From Micromonospora sp. KC606 (GTDB taxonomy: Bacteria; Actinomycetota; Actinomycetes; Mycobacteriales; Micromonosporaceae), in assembly GCF_004348675.1 (NCBI RefSeq), contig NZ_SMKN01000008.1:21079-85078 (forward strand): DNA of 64,000 nucleotides, given 5' to 3'. Each line of letters begins with the position of its first letter. The first letter of the stretch is position 1. The notes beneath the pieces were generated by a model. The model saw nothing but the letters and a program-made list of their open reading frames with translations. It ran no database searches and was not told where the DNA came from. The translations under genes and the position numbers were made by a program. Shown here in pieces: positions 51,503 through 62,301 of this stretch.

Positions 51503-51537
51503 GGGCCGGTCCCCTCTCTGTGCGTCCCCGGTGTGTG

Positions 51538-52389
51538 CTACCCGGGCGGGCGGGGTTGAACCGGTCCGTGTCCGTCCCGTTGGCGGGATGCGTTCCCCGC
51601 CGGGCCGCCGCCTCCGGGGGCGGTCGGCGGGCGCTGACCGGTGGGGGTGGCCGCCGGGCGGGACTGCTCCTCGAGCCGCTGCCGCAGCGCGGCGATCTCG
51701 GCCCGCAGCGCCGCCACGTCCTCGCCGGTCACGGCGCTCGGCCGCCCCCCGGCGGAGACCCGCTCCACGATCCAGGTCGCCAGCGAGCCGGTGACGAAAC
51801 CGATCAGGCCGATCCCGCCGATCATCAGCCCGAGTGCGACGAACCGGCCGCCGGCGGTTACCGGATAGTGGTCGCCGTAGCCGACCGTGGTGATGGTGAC
51901 GGTCGCCCACCACAGGGCATCGACGAACGAGGTGATGTTCGCCTGGGGCGCGGATCGCTCCGCGTCCAGCACCGCCAGGGCGGAGACCAGCACCAGCAGC
52001 GCCGTGGTGGCGGCGACGTAGACGGCGAGCCGGCCCCGTGCCCACGTCTCGGTGCGCCGGTTGATCGCCAGCACCACCATGACCAGCCGCAGGGCGCGCA
52101 GCGGCCGGAGCACGGGCAGCGCCAGCACGACGAGGTCGAACAGATGCTCCCGCAGGAACCGGCGGCGGTCGGCGGCGAGCCGCAGCCGCACCACGATGTC
52201 GACCCAGAACAGCAGCCAGACGACGATCGCGGTGACTTCGCAGAGCTGGCGCCACCCCGGCGCGAGGTCGGGGCGCAGGATCGGCGCGGCGTACGCGACC
52301 AGGAAGGCGACCGCCAGAGCGGTGAGCGGGACCGCGGTGCGCCGTTCCCAGGTCTCGCCGCGGTTCCCTTGTTCGCGCGGGACGTCCAT
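51538..52389 (-). CDS. Voltage-gated-type potassium channel
   Basis: 283 residues with six membrane helices, the fourth Arg-rich (VLRPLRALRLVMVVLAINRR), and the pore sequence ALWWATVTITTVGYGDHYPVT containing the TVGYGD selectivity filter (given in part). A C-terminal coiled coil (EDVAALRAEIAALRQRLEEQ) probably holds the tetramer together, followed by a Pro/Gly-rich tail. I start at the ATG at 52389 because GGAG precedes it by six bases; an ATG at 52425 has no such site. It conducts K+ across the cytoplasmic membrane. No partner genes are evident. Confidence 0.88.
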   Translation of the reverse strand: MDVPREQGNRGETWERRTAVPLTALAVAFLVAYAAPILRPDLAPGWRQLCEVTAIVVWLLFWVDIVVRLRLAADRRRFLREHLFDLVVLALPVLRPLRALRLVMVVLAINRRTETWARGRLAVYVAATTALLVLVSALAVLDAERSAPQANITSFVDALWWATVTITTVGYGDHYPVTAGGRFVALGLMIGGIGLIGFVTGSLATWIVERVSAGGRPSAVTGEDVAALRAEIAALRQRLEEQSRPAATPTGQRPPTAPGGGGPAGNASRQRDGHGPVQPRPPG

Positions 52390-52486
52390 GACCGGCTCCG
52401 TTCGCTCGGTGGGCCTGCCGGTCATGATGGCCGGTGCGGCGCCACCGGGTAGCGGGCGGGTCCGCCCCTGATCGACTCCATATGCG

Positions 52487-52526
52487 GCAAGTAGGGGTAT
52501 TCCGGTTGAGGAATACCCCTACTTGC
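52487..52526. terminator. Perfect 17-bp inverted repeat downstream of sdhB
   Basis: GCAAGTAGGGGTATTCC at 52487-52503 pairs perfectly with 52510-52526 around the loop GGTTGA. It lies 66 bases past the sdhB stop and about 100 bases before the K+ channel start. It is AT-richer than the surroundings. It most likely ends the sdhCAB transcript, but the exact symmetry would also suit a regulator site. Confidence 0.5.
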
Positions 52527-52591
52527 GGCTAATGGTCATCGCGCCAGACCGGCGGCCCGTCCCGCGCGAGGACCGGCTGGCGGAGCCGGGC

Positions 52592-53349
52592 TCAGGAGCC
52601 GGGCTTGCCGCCGTTCTTGGCGGTCGCCGCGAGGTAGTCGCGGTTGAGTCGGCCGATGGTGTTCAGCGGGATGCCCTTCGGGCAGACCACCGTGCACTCA
52701 CCGGCGTTGGTGCACCCGCCGAAGCCGGCCTCGTCGTGGGCGTCCACCATGCCGATCACCCGGGTGTAGCGCTCCGGCTGGCCCTGCGGCAGCAGCGAGA
52801 GCTGGGTGATCTTGGCAGCGGTGAAGAGCATGCCGGAGCCGTTCGGGCAGGCCGCGACGCAGGCGCCGCAGCCGATGCAGGCGGCCGACTCGAAGGCGGC
52901 GTCGGCGTCGGCCTTCGGCACGGGGGTGGAGTGGGCCTCGGGGGCGCTGCCGGTCGGGGCGGTGATGTAGCCGCCGGCAGCGATGATCTTGTCGAAGGCG
53001 TTCCGGTTGACCACCAGGTCCTTGACCACCGGGAAGGCCCGGGCGCGCCACGGCTCGATGTCGATCGTCTCTCCGTCGGAGAACTGCCGCATGTGCAGCT
53101 GGCAGGCCGTGGTGCCGCGCTGCGGCCCGTGCGCGTCGCCGTTGATCATCAAGCCGCACATGCCGCAGATGCCCTCGCGGCAGTCGTGGTCGAACGCGAC
53201 CGGCTCCTCGCCGGAGAGGATCAGCCGCTCGTTGAGCACGTCGAGCATCTCCAGGAACGACATGTCCGGGGAGACGTCCTCGACCTGGTAGGTCACCATC
53301 CGACCCTTGTCCTCAGGGCCCTTCTGGCGCCAGATGCGCAGGGTCAGAT

Positions 53350-53353
<4 letters not shown>
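52592..53353 (-). CDS. sdhB: Succinate dehydrogenase/fumarate reductase iron-sulfur subunit
   Basis: 253 residues from a GTG overlapping the sdhA stop (GTGA). It passes electrons from the flavin to the membrane anchor. [2Fe-2S] ligands are Cys58, Cys63, Cys66 and Cys84 ([16 protein letters not shown]). The [4Fe-4S] and [3Fe-4S] clusters are bound by [14 protein letters not shown] and [16 protein letters not shown]. The sequence is of the actinobacterial type that pairs with a single membrane subunit and menaquinone. Last gene of sdhCAB. Confidence 0.95.
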
Positions 53354-55287
<1,934 letters not shown>

Positions 55288-55289
55288 GA

Positions 55290-55979
55290 TCAGCGCACCA
55301 ATCCGATGAGTACGGCGAACGGCACCACCAGGTAGCCGGCGGTCAGCGCGACGGCGAAGACCAGCGCGATGTTCCGGGCCCGGCGCTCACCCTTCGGTGT
55401 CTGCTGGCCCAGGCTGCGGAACGCGCTGAAGGCGCCGTGGCGCAGGTGGAAGCCGAGGGCGACCACCGCGAGGGTGTAGAAGAGGGTCACGTACCAGCGG
55501 TCCGGCGCGAAGTCCGCCACCACGTTGGCCTGCGGCCGGGTCGGGTCGCCGACGGGATTCAGGTGACCGGTGGTCAGGTCCAGGATGTGGTAGATCACGA
55601 AGAGGCCGATGATCACCCCACCCCAGCGCATGGTGCGGGCGGCGTAGCTGCCCCGGACCTTCTTGCGGTGGGCGTACTTCACCGGGCGGGCGGCCCGGGC
55701 GCGCACCGCCAGCACGGTCGCGGCCCAGATGTGGGCGACCAGGGCGGCCAGCAGCACGCCCCGCTGCAACCACAGGTACCAGCCGGCGGGCAGCAGGGGC
55801 GTGCCCAGCTCGCGTAGCCAGTGCGCGTAGTGGTTGAAGGACCCGGCGCCGGCGAAGATCTTCAGGTTGCCGAGCATGTGGGCGATGAGGAACAGCACGA
55901 GGAGAAGGCCCGTCACCGCCATGACGGCCTTGAGGCCGACGTTCGAGCGGATGGGCGACCGAGTTTGCGTGACTACCAC
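55290..55979 (-). CDS. sdhC: Succinate dehydrogenase cytochrome b subunit
   Basis: 229 residues from the GTG at 55979 ([17 protein letters not shown]). Five membrane helices ([22 protein letters not shown] first) with conserved His residues in [32 protein letters not shown] and GFHLRHGAF that can bind two haems, as in single-subunit type B anchors. The start is supported by a promoter placed so that the transcript would be leaderless: TTGGAC, 18 bases, TAGCGT, then seven bases to the GTG. ATGs at 56021 and 56045 would extend the frame into the lysR promoter and operator. Confidence 0.9.
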   Translation of the reverse strand: MVVTQTRSPIRSNVGLKAVMAVTGLLLVLFLIAHMLGNLKIFAGAGSFNHYAHWLRELGTPLLPAGWYLWLQRGVLLAALVAHIWAATVLAVRARAARPVKYAHRKKVRGSYAARTMRWGGVIIGLFVIYHILDLTTGHLNPVGDPTRPQANVVADFAPDRWYVTLFYTLAVVALGFHLRHGAFSAFRSLGQQTPKGERRARNIALVFAVALTAGYLVVPFAVLIGLVR

Positions 55980-55986
55980 TCGACCG

Positions 55987-56016
55987 ACGCTAGAAGTACT
56001 TTGATCAGTCGTCCAA
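55987..56016 (-). promoter_or_regulatory. Promoter of sdhCAB, apparently leaderless
   Basis: TTGGAC at 56016-56011 and TAGCGT at 55992-55987 on the minus strand are 18 bases apart. The -10 element ends seven bases before the sdhC GTG, which places transcription start at or next to the start codon. Confidence 0.5.
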
Positions 56017-56037
56017 TGCATCGACCTCGCAGTCTTG

Positions 56038-56052
56038 ATAGCCATAGGCTAT
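56038..56052. promoter_or_regulatory. LysR-type operator ATAG-N7-CTAT overlapping the lysR start
   Basis: ATAGCC-ATA-GGCTAT is a perfect inverted repeat and matches both the T-N11-A LysR box and the ATAG-N7-CTAT pattern known for OxyR-like regulators. It covers the first two bases of the lysR ATG and lies about 20 bases upstream of the sdhC -35. It is well placed for autoregulation and for control of sdhCAB. Confidence 0.5.
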
Positions 56053-56986
56053 GGAGATGCAGCTCCATCAGCTGAAGTACTTCGTCGCGGTTGCCGAAGT
56101 ACGACATTTCACCCAAGCCGCTGACCTCGTCGGCATCACCCAGCCCTCGTTGAGTAAGCAAATTCACGCCCTGGAGACCGACCTCGGGGCCCCGCTCTTC
56201 GAACGGGTAAGGGGCAACATCGCCCTCACCGCCGCCGGCGAGGTGCTGCTGCCGCTGGCCAAGCGGATCCTCGCTGACGTGGAGACCGCCACCCGCGAGG
56301 TGCAGGAGCTGGTCGGTCTGCGCCGGGGCCGGGTCCGCCTCGGCGCCACCCCCAGCCTGGCCACCTCGCTGGCCCCGCCGGTGCTACGCCGGTTCCGCGA
56401 CGCCCACCCCACCGTCGACCTGCGGGTCGAGGAGGGCGGCTCCCAGGACCTCGTCCGTGACCTGCTCCGCGGCGACCTCGACCTCGCGCTGATCATCATG
56501 CCCGCCCAGGGCGCCGACCCCGGGCTGCGCGTCGACCCCATCCTGCGGGAGAGCCTGGTCGTCGCCTCCATCGATCCGCTGCCCGCGGCCGAGCGGACCG
56601 GCCAGGTGCGCATCACCGACCTGCGCGACCAGCCGTTGGTCATGTTCCGCGAGGGCTACGACCTGCGCGACGCCACCCTCCAGGCATGCCGGGACGCCGG
56701 GTTCGAGCCGACCGTAGCCGTCGACGGCGGAGAGATGGACGCGGTGCTCAGCTTCGTCGAGGCGGGCCTCGGCGTCGCACTCGTCCCCGGCATCGTCGTC
56801 GCCCGCCGGGCCGGCGTACGGGTCACCCGGCTCGCCCCACCCGGCGTACGGCGGACCATCGCGGTGGCCCGCCGGCGCGACGTGGTGCCCACCCACGCCG
56901 GCCGGGAGCTGCGCCGGATCCTGCTGGAGTACGTGCACGACGCCACCGGCGGCGACGAACTGCCCCCCGGCGTGGAACCGCTCTGA
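56051..56986 (+). CDS. LysR-family transcriptional regulator divergent from sdhCAB
   Basis: 311 residues. N-terminal winged helix (QLKYFVAVAEVRHFTQAADL, TQPSLSKQIHALETDLGAPLF) and a substrate-binding co-inducer domain from about residue 90 (GRVRLGATPSLATSLAPPVL). MEMQLHQLK offers two starts, ATG at 56051 or 56057. With the first, the transcript would be leaderless and the operator would cover the start. It probably responds to a metabolite linked to the TCA cycle or redox state and controls sdhCAB; that target is inferred from the shared 71-base region and the LTTR box. Confidence 0.87.
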   Translation: MEMQLHQLKYFVAVAEVRHFTQAADLVGITQPSLSKQIHALETDLGAPLFERVRGNIALTAAGEVLLPLAKRILADVETATREVQELVGLRRGRVRLGATPSLATSLAPPVLRRFRDAHPTVDLRVEEGGSQDLVRDLLRGDLDLALIIMPAQGADPGLRVDPILRESLVVASIDPLPAAERTGQVRITDLRDQPLVMFREGYDLRDATLQACRDAGFEPTVAVDGGEMDAVLSFVEAGLGVALVPGIVVARRAGVRVTRLAPPGVRRTIAVARRRDVVPTHAGRELRRILLEYVHDATGGDELPPGVEPL

Positions 56987-57043
56987 CCGCCGATCGCGCA
57001 CGCTGGAAGACGCCGCTCCCCCGCCCGTCCCTACGCTGCGCGT

Positions 57044-57247
57044 ATGGCACCTGCCGGCCGCGCCGTGGTGATCGGCGCCAGCATGGGCGGCCTGCTCGCG
57101 GCCCGGGCACTGCGCGAGCGGTACGCCGAGATGATCCTGCTCGACCGGGACGACCTGCCCGACGAGGCGATCAGCCGCCGGGGCGTACCGCAGGGCCGCC
57201 AGCTGCACGTGCTGCTGGCCCGTCCCGTCCCGGCGCACCGCTCCTGA
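57044..57247 (+). pseudogene. N-terminal fragment of a FAD-dependent monooxygenase/epoxidase
   Basis: 67 codons read VVIGASMGGLLAARALRERY, LLDRDDLPDEAISRRGVPQGRQLHVLLAR and then diverge to a stop. This is the FAD-binding start of the LasC-like/squalene-epoxidase-like oxidoreductases, normally 400-500 residues long, with the RRGVPQGRQ-H motif intact. The rest is missing because hrpA ends 65 bases further on. The ribosome site is weak. It is best seen as a remnant left by a deletion. Confidence 0.65.
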
Positions 57248-57311
57248 CCGGCGGGCTGACGGCGCCGGCGGCGACAGCCTCCGCAACGCCCCGGCGTGGG
57301 CGGTGCCGGGC

Positions 57312-60300
57312 TCAGCGGCCCTCAGCCTCGTCCATCGCCCGGTAGATCCGCTGTTCCGACACCGGGTACGGGGTGCCCAGCGCCTGCGCGAAGACGTTCA
57401 CCCGCAGCTCCTCGATCATCCAGCGGATCTGCCGGACCGCCGCCGAGCTCCGTCTCGCCGTCGGCAGCGCCGCCAGCATGTCGGCGTACTCCTTCTGCAC
57501 CACCGCGATCCGGTCCTGCTGCTGGCGGTCCCGCTGCGGGTTGCCCGGGAGCCGGTCCAGCCGCCGTTCGACCGCGGTCAGGTAGCGCGACAGGTCGGGC
57601 AGGCGCGCGTAACCGGTCTCGGTGATGAAACCGGCGTGCACCAGGCCGGCGAGCTGGTTTCGGATGTCGGCCAGGGCGGCCACCACGGCCAGGTTCTGGG
57701 TCTTGCCGAGCCGCTGCTCCACCGCGTACGCGGCGGCGAGCACCTTGCGTACCCGGTCCATCACCTCGACCACCGTGTCGACCAGGTCGGCGCGGACCCG
57801 CTCGCGCAGCGCGGCGAAGCCGTCGGCGTCCCAGGCCGGCCCGCCAGCGTCGGCGACCAGCCGGTCGATCGCCGCGCCGGCCGCGTCCTCGATGAGCTGC
57901 TGCACCCCGCCGTGCGGGTTGCGGCTCAACGCCAGCTTCGCCTCGTTGGAGAGCCGGCCCTGGAGGAACTTCGCCGGGGACGGCACGGTCAGCCGCAGCA
58001 GCCGCCGGGTGCCCGCCCAGTGCGCGGACTCCTGCTCGGCCGGGGTGTCGAACACCTTCACCCCGACGGTGGCGCCCTCGTCCACCAGCGCCGGGTACGC
58101 GGTGACCGCGTACCCGGCGCGGACCTGTCCGATGGTGCGGGGGAGAGAGTCGATGCTCCACTCCTTCAGGCCCGTCCGGGACACGTCCGGCGCGGCGGCG
58201 GCCACGACCTGGCGTACCTCCTGGCGGAGCTGGCGTTGCAGGGCGGCGAGATCCTTGCCCTCGGCGACCGGCCGGTTCTCCTCGTCGAGCACCCGGAAAC
58301 CGACCCGCAGGTGCGGCGGGAGTTTGCTGACGTCCCACGCCTCGCGGGGGACGGTGACCCCGGTCATCCGGCGCAGCTGCCGGGTCAGCGCGTCGAGCAG
58401 CGGTTCCTCGCCGGGGGTGATCGCCGCGAGGGCGGCGCGGGCGTAGTCCGGCACCGGGACGAAGTTGCGGCGCACCGCCTTGGGCAGCGACCGGATCAAC
58501 GCGATGACCAGCTCCTCGCGCAGTCCCGGCACCTGCCAGTCGAAGCTCTCCGCCGGCACCTGGTTGAGCAGCGGCAGCGGGATGTCGACGGTGACGCCGT
58601 CGGAGGGGGCGGTCGGGTCGAAGGTGTACGTCAGCGGCAGGGTGACCCCGTCGGCCCGCCACTGGTCGGGGTAGTCGGTCTCGTCCACCCCGCCCCGGCC
58701 GGCGTTGACCAGCAGGTCGCGGGTGAAGGTGAGCAGGTCGGGGTGTTCCCGGCGGGTCTGCTTCCACCAGGCGTCGAGGTGCCGGCCGGAGACCACGTCG
58801 GCGGGGATCCGCTCGTCGTAGAACTGGAAGATCGTCTCGTCGTCGACCAGGATGTCCCGCCGCCGGGCGCGGTTCTCCAACTCCTCGACCTCGGCGCGCA
58901 GCCGCTGGTTGTCCTGCCAGAACTGGTGGTGGGTGGACCAGTCGCCCTCGACGAGGGCGTGGCGGATGAACAGTTCCCGGCTCAGCGCCGGGTCGATCCG
59001 ACTGAAGTTGACCTTGCGGGAGGTGACGATCGGGACGCCGAACAGGGTCACCTTCTCGTAGGCCATCACCGCGGCCTGCTTCTTCTCCCAGTGCGGCTCG
59101 CTGTAGCTGCGCTTGACCAGGTGCTCGGCGAGGGGCTCGACCCACTCGGGCTCGATCCGGCCGGCGACCCGGCCCCACAGCCGGGAGGTCTCCACCAGCT
59201 CGGCGGCCATCACCCAGCGCGGCGGCTTCCGGAACAGCGCCGAACCGGGGAAGATCGCGAACTTCGCCCCCCGCGCGCCCAGGTACTCGTGCTTCTGCGC
59301 GTCCTTGAGCCCGATGTGCGACAGCAGGCCGGGCAGCAGCGACTGGTGCACCTTCGGGGTGTCGATCTCCTCCGGCAGCTCCGCGCCCCCGCGCCGTGGG
59401 CCGCCGTCGGGCGCGGCCTGCGCGCTGTCGCGCCGGCCCCGCCGCCCGTCGCCGCCCTCCGAGGTACGGCTGACCTGGCGCAGTTGACTGACGATGTCCT
59501 GCCACTCGCGGACCCGAAGGTAGTTGAGGTACTCCGCCTTACACATCCGCCGGAACGCGCTGGAGGACAGTGCGCGCTGCTGCTCCCGCAGATACCGCCA
59601 CAGGTTCAGGTACGCGACGAAGTCGGACTCGGCGTCGGCGAACCGGGCGTGCGCCTGGTCCGCCTGGGCCTGTTTCTCTGCCGGCCGTTCGCGCGGGTCC
59701 TGGATGGAGAGCGCGGCGGCGATCACGACGACTTCGGTGGCGCAGCCGTTGCGTTCCCCTTCGAGCACCATCCGGGCCAGCCGGGGGTCGACCGGAAGCT
59801 GCGCCAGCCGCCGGCCCAGCGGGGTGAGCCGCCTCGCCGGGTCGGTCTGGGTGGGGTCGAGCGCGCCCAACTCGTGCAGCAGGTTGACGCCGTCGGCGAT
59901 GTTGCGCCGGTCGGGCGGGTCGATGAACGGGAACGCGGCGATGTCACCGAGCCCGATCGCGGTCATCTGGAGGATGACCGAGGCGAGGTTGGTGCGCAGG
60001 ATCTCCGGGTCGGTGAACTCGGGCCGGGCGGCGAAGTCCTGCTCGTCGTAGAGGCGGACGCAGATGCCGTCGGAGGTGCGACCGCAGCGCCCCTTGCGTT
60101 GGTTGGCCGACGCCTGGGACACCGGCTCGATGGGCAGCCGCTGCACCTTCAGCCGGCTGGAGTAGCGGGAGATCCGGGCGGTGCCCGGGTCCACCACGTA
60201 CCTGATGCCGGGAACGGTCAGCGACGTCTCCGCGACGTTGGTGGCCAGCACCACCCGGCGGCCGGGGTGCGGGGCGAAGACCCGGTGCTGTTCGGCGGTG

Positions 60301-61352
60301 GACAACCGGGCGTACAGCGGGAGGATCTCGGTGCCGAGCAGGGATCGTTTCTTCTGCACCAGCTTGCCCAGCGCCTCGGCGGTGTCCCGGATCTCCCGCT
60401 CGCCGCTGAGGAAGACCAGGATGTCGCCGGGCCCCTCGCCGGCCAGTTCCTCGACCGCGTCGCCGATGGCCTGGATCTGGTCGCGGACGTTCTCCTCGTC
60501 GTCGGCATCCCCGTCGTCGGCCTCGGTCATCTCGACCAGCGGCCGGTACCGCACCTCCACCGGGTAGGTCCGCCCGGTGACCTCGACCACCGGCGCGGGT
60601 TCACCCTCGGCGTCGGCGAAGTGCCGGGCGAACCGGTCGGTCTCGATGGTGGCCGAGGTGATGACCACCTTCAGATCGGGACGTCGGGGCAGAAGCTGTC
60701 TCAGGTAACCGAGGATGAAGTCGATGTTGAGGCTGCGCTCGTGCGCCTCGTCGATGATCAGCGTGTCGTACTGGCGCAGCATCCGGTCGGTCTGCAACTC
60801 GGCCAGGAGGATGCCGTCGGTCATCAGCTTGACCAGGCTGTTGTCGCCGACCTGGTCGGTGAAGCGGACCTTGTAGCCGACCACGTCGCCCAGCTCGGTG
60901 CCGAGTTCCTCGGCGATCCGGTCGGCGACGGTGCGGGCAGCGAGCCGGCGGGGCTGGGTGTGCCCGATCAGCCCGTGCACGCCACGTCCCAACTCCAGGC
61001 AGATCTTGGGCAGTTGGGTGGTCTTGCCGGAGCCCGTCTCGCCGGCCACGATCACCACCTGGTGGTCGCGGATGGCGGCGGCGATGTCGTCCTTGCGTTC
61101 GCTCACCGGCAGCTGCGCCGGGTAGCTGACCACCGGCACAGCGGCCTGCCGGGCGGTCAGCCGCGCCTCGGCCCGAGCCACCTCGGCGGCGATGTCGGCC
61201 AGCGCGCTGTCGCGCCGCTGCGGGTCCTTCAGCTTCCGGACGCCGTCCAGCCGCCGCTGGAGACGGCGCTGGTCGCGGAACATCAGGGAGTCCAGGCGGC
61301 GGTGCAGCTCGCGGACAGTGACGGCATCGGTGGGTGCGGCGGGATTCTGCAT
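57312..61352 (-). CDS. hrpA: ATP-dependent RNA helicase HrpA (DEAH box)
   Basis: 1346 residues, close to the usual 1300. It unwinds RNA in ribosome-associated or mRNA processing roles. Visible motifs: Walker A AGETGSGKTTQLPK, IIDEAHERSLNIDF (DEAH), SATIE, the helicase C-terminal domain with FLSGEREIRDTAEAL, TNVAETSLTVPGI and QRKGRCGRTSDGICVRLY, then the HA2/OB-fold region and the long HrpA-specific C-terminal half (DUF3418). The whole gene has a strong open frame on the opposite strand, which I treat as an artefact of GC bias. It stands alone. Confidence 0.95.
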   Translation of the reverse strand: MQNPAAPTDAVTVRELHRRLDSLMFRDQRRLQRRLDGVRKLKDPQRRDSALADIAAEVARAEARLTARQAAVPVVSYPAQLPVSERKDDIAAAIRDHQVVIVAGETGSGKTTQLPKICLELGRGVHGLIGHTQPRRLAARTVADRIAEELGTELGDVVGYKVRFTDQVGDNSLVKLMTDGILLAELQTDRMLRQYDTLIIDEAHERSLNIDFILGYLRQLLPRRPDLKVVITSATIETDRFARHFADAEGEPAPVVEVTGRTYPVEVRYRPLVEMTEADDGDADDEENVRDQIQAIGDAVEELAGEGPGDILVFLSGEREIRDTAEALGKLVQKKRSLLGTEILPLYARLSTAEQHRVFAPHPGRRVVLATNVAETSLTVPGIRYVVDPGTARISRYSSRLKVQRLPIEPVSQASANQRKGRCGRTSDGICVRLYDEQDFAARPEFTDPEILRTNLASVILQMTAIGLGDIAAFPFIDPPDRRNIADGVNLLHELGALDPTQTDPARRLTPLGRRLAQLPVDPRLARMVLEGERNGCATEVVVIAAALSIQDPRERPAEKQAQADQAHARFADAESDFVAYLNLWRYLREQQRALSSSAFRRMCKAEYLNYLRVREWQDIVSQLRQVSRTSEGGDGRRGRRDSAQAAPDGGPRRGGAELPEEIDTPKVHQSLLPGLLSHIGLKDAQKHEYLGARGAKFAIFPGSALFRKPPRWVMAAELVETSRLWGRVAGRIEPEWVEPLAEHLVKRSYSEPHWEKKQAAVMAYEKVTLFGVPIVTSRKVNFSRIDPALSRELFIRHALVEGDWSTHHQFWQDNQRLRAEVEELENRARRRDILVDDETIFQFYDERIPADVVSGRHLDAWWKQTRREHPDLLTFTRDLLVNAGRGGVDETDYPDQWRADGVTLPLTYTFDPTAPSDGVTVDIPLPLLNQVPAESFDWQVPGLREELVIALIRSLPKAVRRNFVPVPDYARAALAAITPGEEPLLDALTRQLRRMTGVTVPREAWDVSKLPPHLRVGFRVLDEENRPVAEGKDLAALQRQLRQEVRQVVAAAAPDVSRTGLKEWSIDSLPRTIGQVRAGYAVTAYPALVDEGATVGVKVFDTPAEQESAHWAGTRRLLRLTVPSPAKFLQGRLSNEAKLALSRNPHGGVQQLIEDAAGAAIDRLVADAGGPAWDADGFAALRERVRADLVDTVVEVMDRVRKVLAAAYAVEQRLGKTQNLAVVAALADIRNQLAGLVHAGFITETGYARLPDLSRYLTAVERRLDRLPGNPQRDRQQQDRIAVVQKEYADMLAALPTARRSSAAVRQIRWMIEELRVNVFAQALGTPYPVSEQRIYRAMDEAEGR

Positions 61353-61625
61353 GTCGTCGCCAAGGATAGGCAGCCCGACGGCGGAGCGCCGCCGGGTTAC
61401 CGCTGCCGCCCCTGCCGGCGGGGGCCGCCGGCACGGGCAGCTGCCGTCCGGACGGGTCGGGGCGTGTCCATCTGCGGCGAGTGGCGGTACCCCTGTGCTC
61501 GGGATGCCGCCGCCTGGTGCGAACGGAGTCGATCTTGCTGGGATCGGCGAGGCTGCGGCGGCGTCGCTGCCGGGGTAGACGGGCCGGCCGGGCTAGAGTG
61601 TCCGGCGACAGGACGGGGGCGCGAG

Positions 61626-62099
61626 ATGGACATGCTGGACACGGACCGGGCGTTGGTCCAGGCCGCGACCGCGGTCGCCAAGCTGCGCTGCCGCAGCGAC
61701 CGGCACACCGTCGCTGCCGCGGCCCGGACGGCCGACGGCCGGGTGTTCACCGGCGTGAACGTCGCTCACTTCACCGGCGGCCCGTGCGCGGAGTTGGTCG
61801 TCCTCGGGACGGCCGCGACCCAGGGCGTGGGTGAGCTGGAAGCCATCGTTGCGGTGGGGGACCGCGGGCGGGGGGTGGTCCCGCCGTGCGGACGGTGCCG
61901 GCAGGTGCTGCTCGACCTCGTTCCCTCGATCCACGTGATCGTCGGCCCGATGGACGCCCTGCGGCTGGTGCCGGTGGCCGACCTCCTCCCCGAGAGTGGC
62001 GTCTGGGACGACCAGCGGCTCGACGCCTCCGCGCTGGTTCGCACCGGGCAGTGGCCGATGCCGACTGTCCCGGCCAGCCGCCCGGCTTCCGAGGACTGA
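61626..62099 (+). CDS. Blasticidin-S-deaminase-like cytidine deaminase
   Basis: 157 residues from the ATG at 61626. Zinc deaminase motifs are FTGGPCAELVVLGTAA (Cys-Ala-Glu) and PPCGRCRQVLLDL (PCxxC). The stretch GVNV-x-HFTGGPCAELVVLGTAA and GRCRQVLLDL is, from memory, almost identical to fungal blasticidin-S deaminase BSD and unlike housekeeping Cdd. It may therefore deaminate an aminoacyl-nucleoside antibiotic and give resistance, or serve as a general cytidine salvage enzyme. It extends some 25 residues beyond the core. It has no operon partner and ends at a bidirectional terminator. Confidence 0.82.
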   Translation: MDMLDTDRALVQAATAVAKLRCRSDRHTVAAAARTADGRVFTGVNVAHFTGGPCAELVVLGTAATQGVGELEAIVAVGDRGRGVVPPCGRCRQVLLDLVPSIHVIVGPMDALRLVPVADLLPESGVWDDQRLDASALVRTGQWPMPTVPASRPASED

Positions 62100-62175
62100 G
62101 CCGTCGGTCCCCGGGCTCGGCCCCATGCCGTGCTGAGCGGCCGGCAGCCCGGCGGCGGGTGGCTGCCGACGCCAC

Positions 62176-62214
62176 GGAGACAGTGTCCTCCCCGGACGGG
62201 AGGTCACTGTCTCC
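62176..62214. terminator. Bidirectional terminator hairpin
   Basis: GGAGACAGTG and CCTCCC at 62176-62192 pair with GGGAGG and CACTGTCTCC at 62198-62214 with one T-T mismatch, giving a 16-pair stem and five-base loop. It sits between the convergent deaminase and doxX genes. Confidence 0.6.
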
Positions 62215-62301
62215 GGATGCGCGCGTGATCCTGGCCGGGTGCCGGACACCGTCACGGCGTCGGCGGGGTGCCGGCCCGGTGGGTCGGCGGCGTCGGGCTG
62301 G

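Noticed and set aside
57303..62099. A 1598-codon open frame on the plus strand opposite hrpA
   Set aside because: It mirrors hrpA codon by codon, is His/Val/Gly/Arg-rich with no recognisable domain, and only its last 158 codons, the deaminase, are a real gene. Long antisense frames are common at this GC level.
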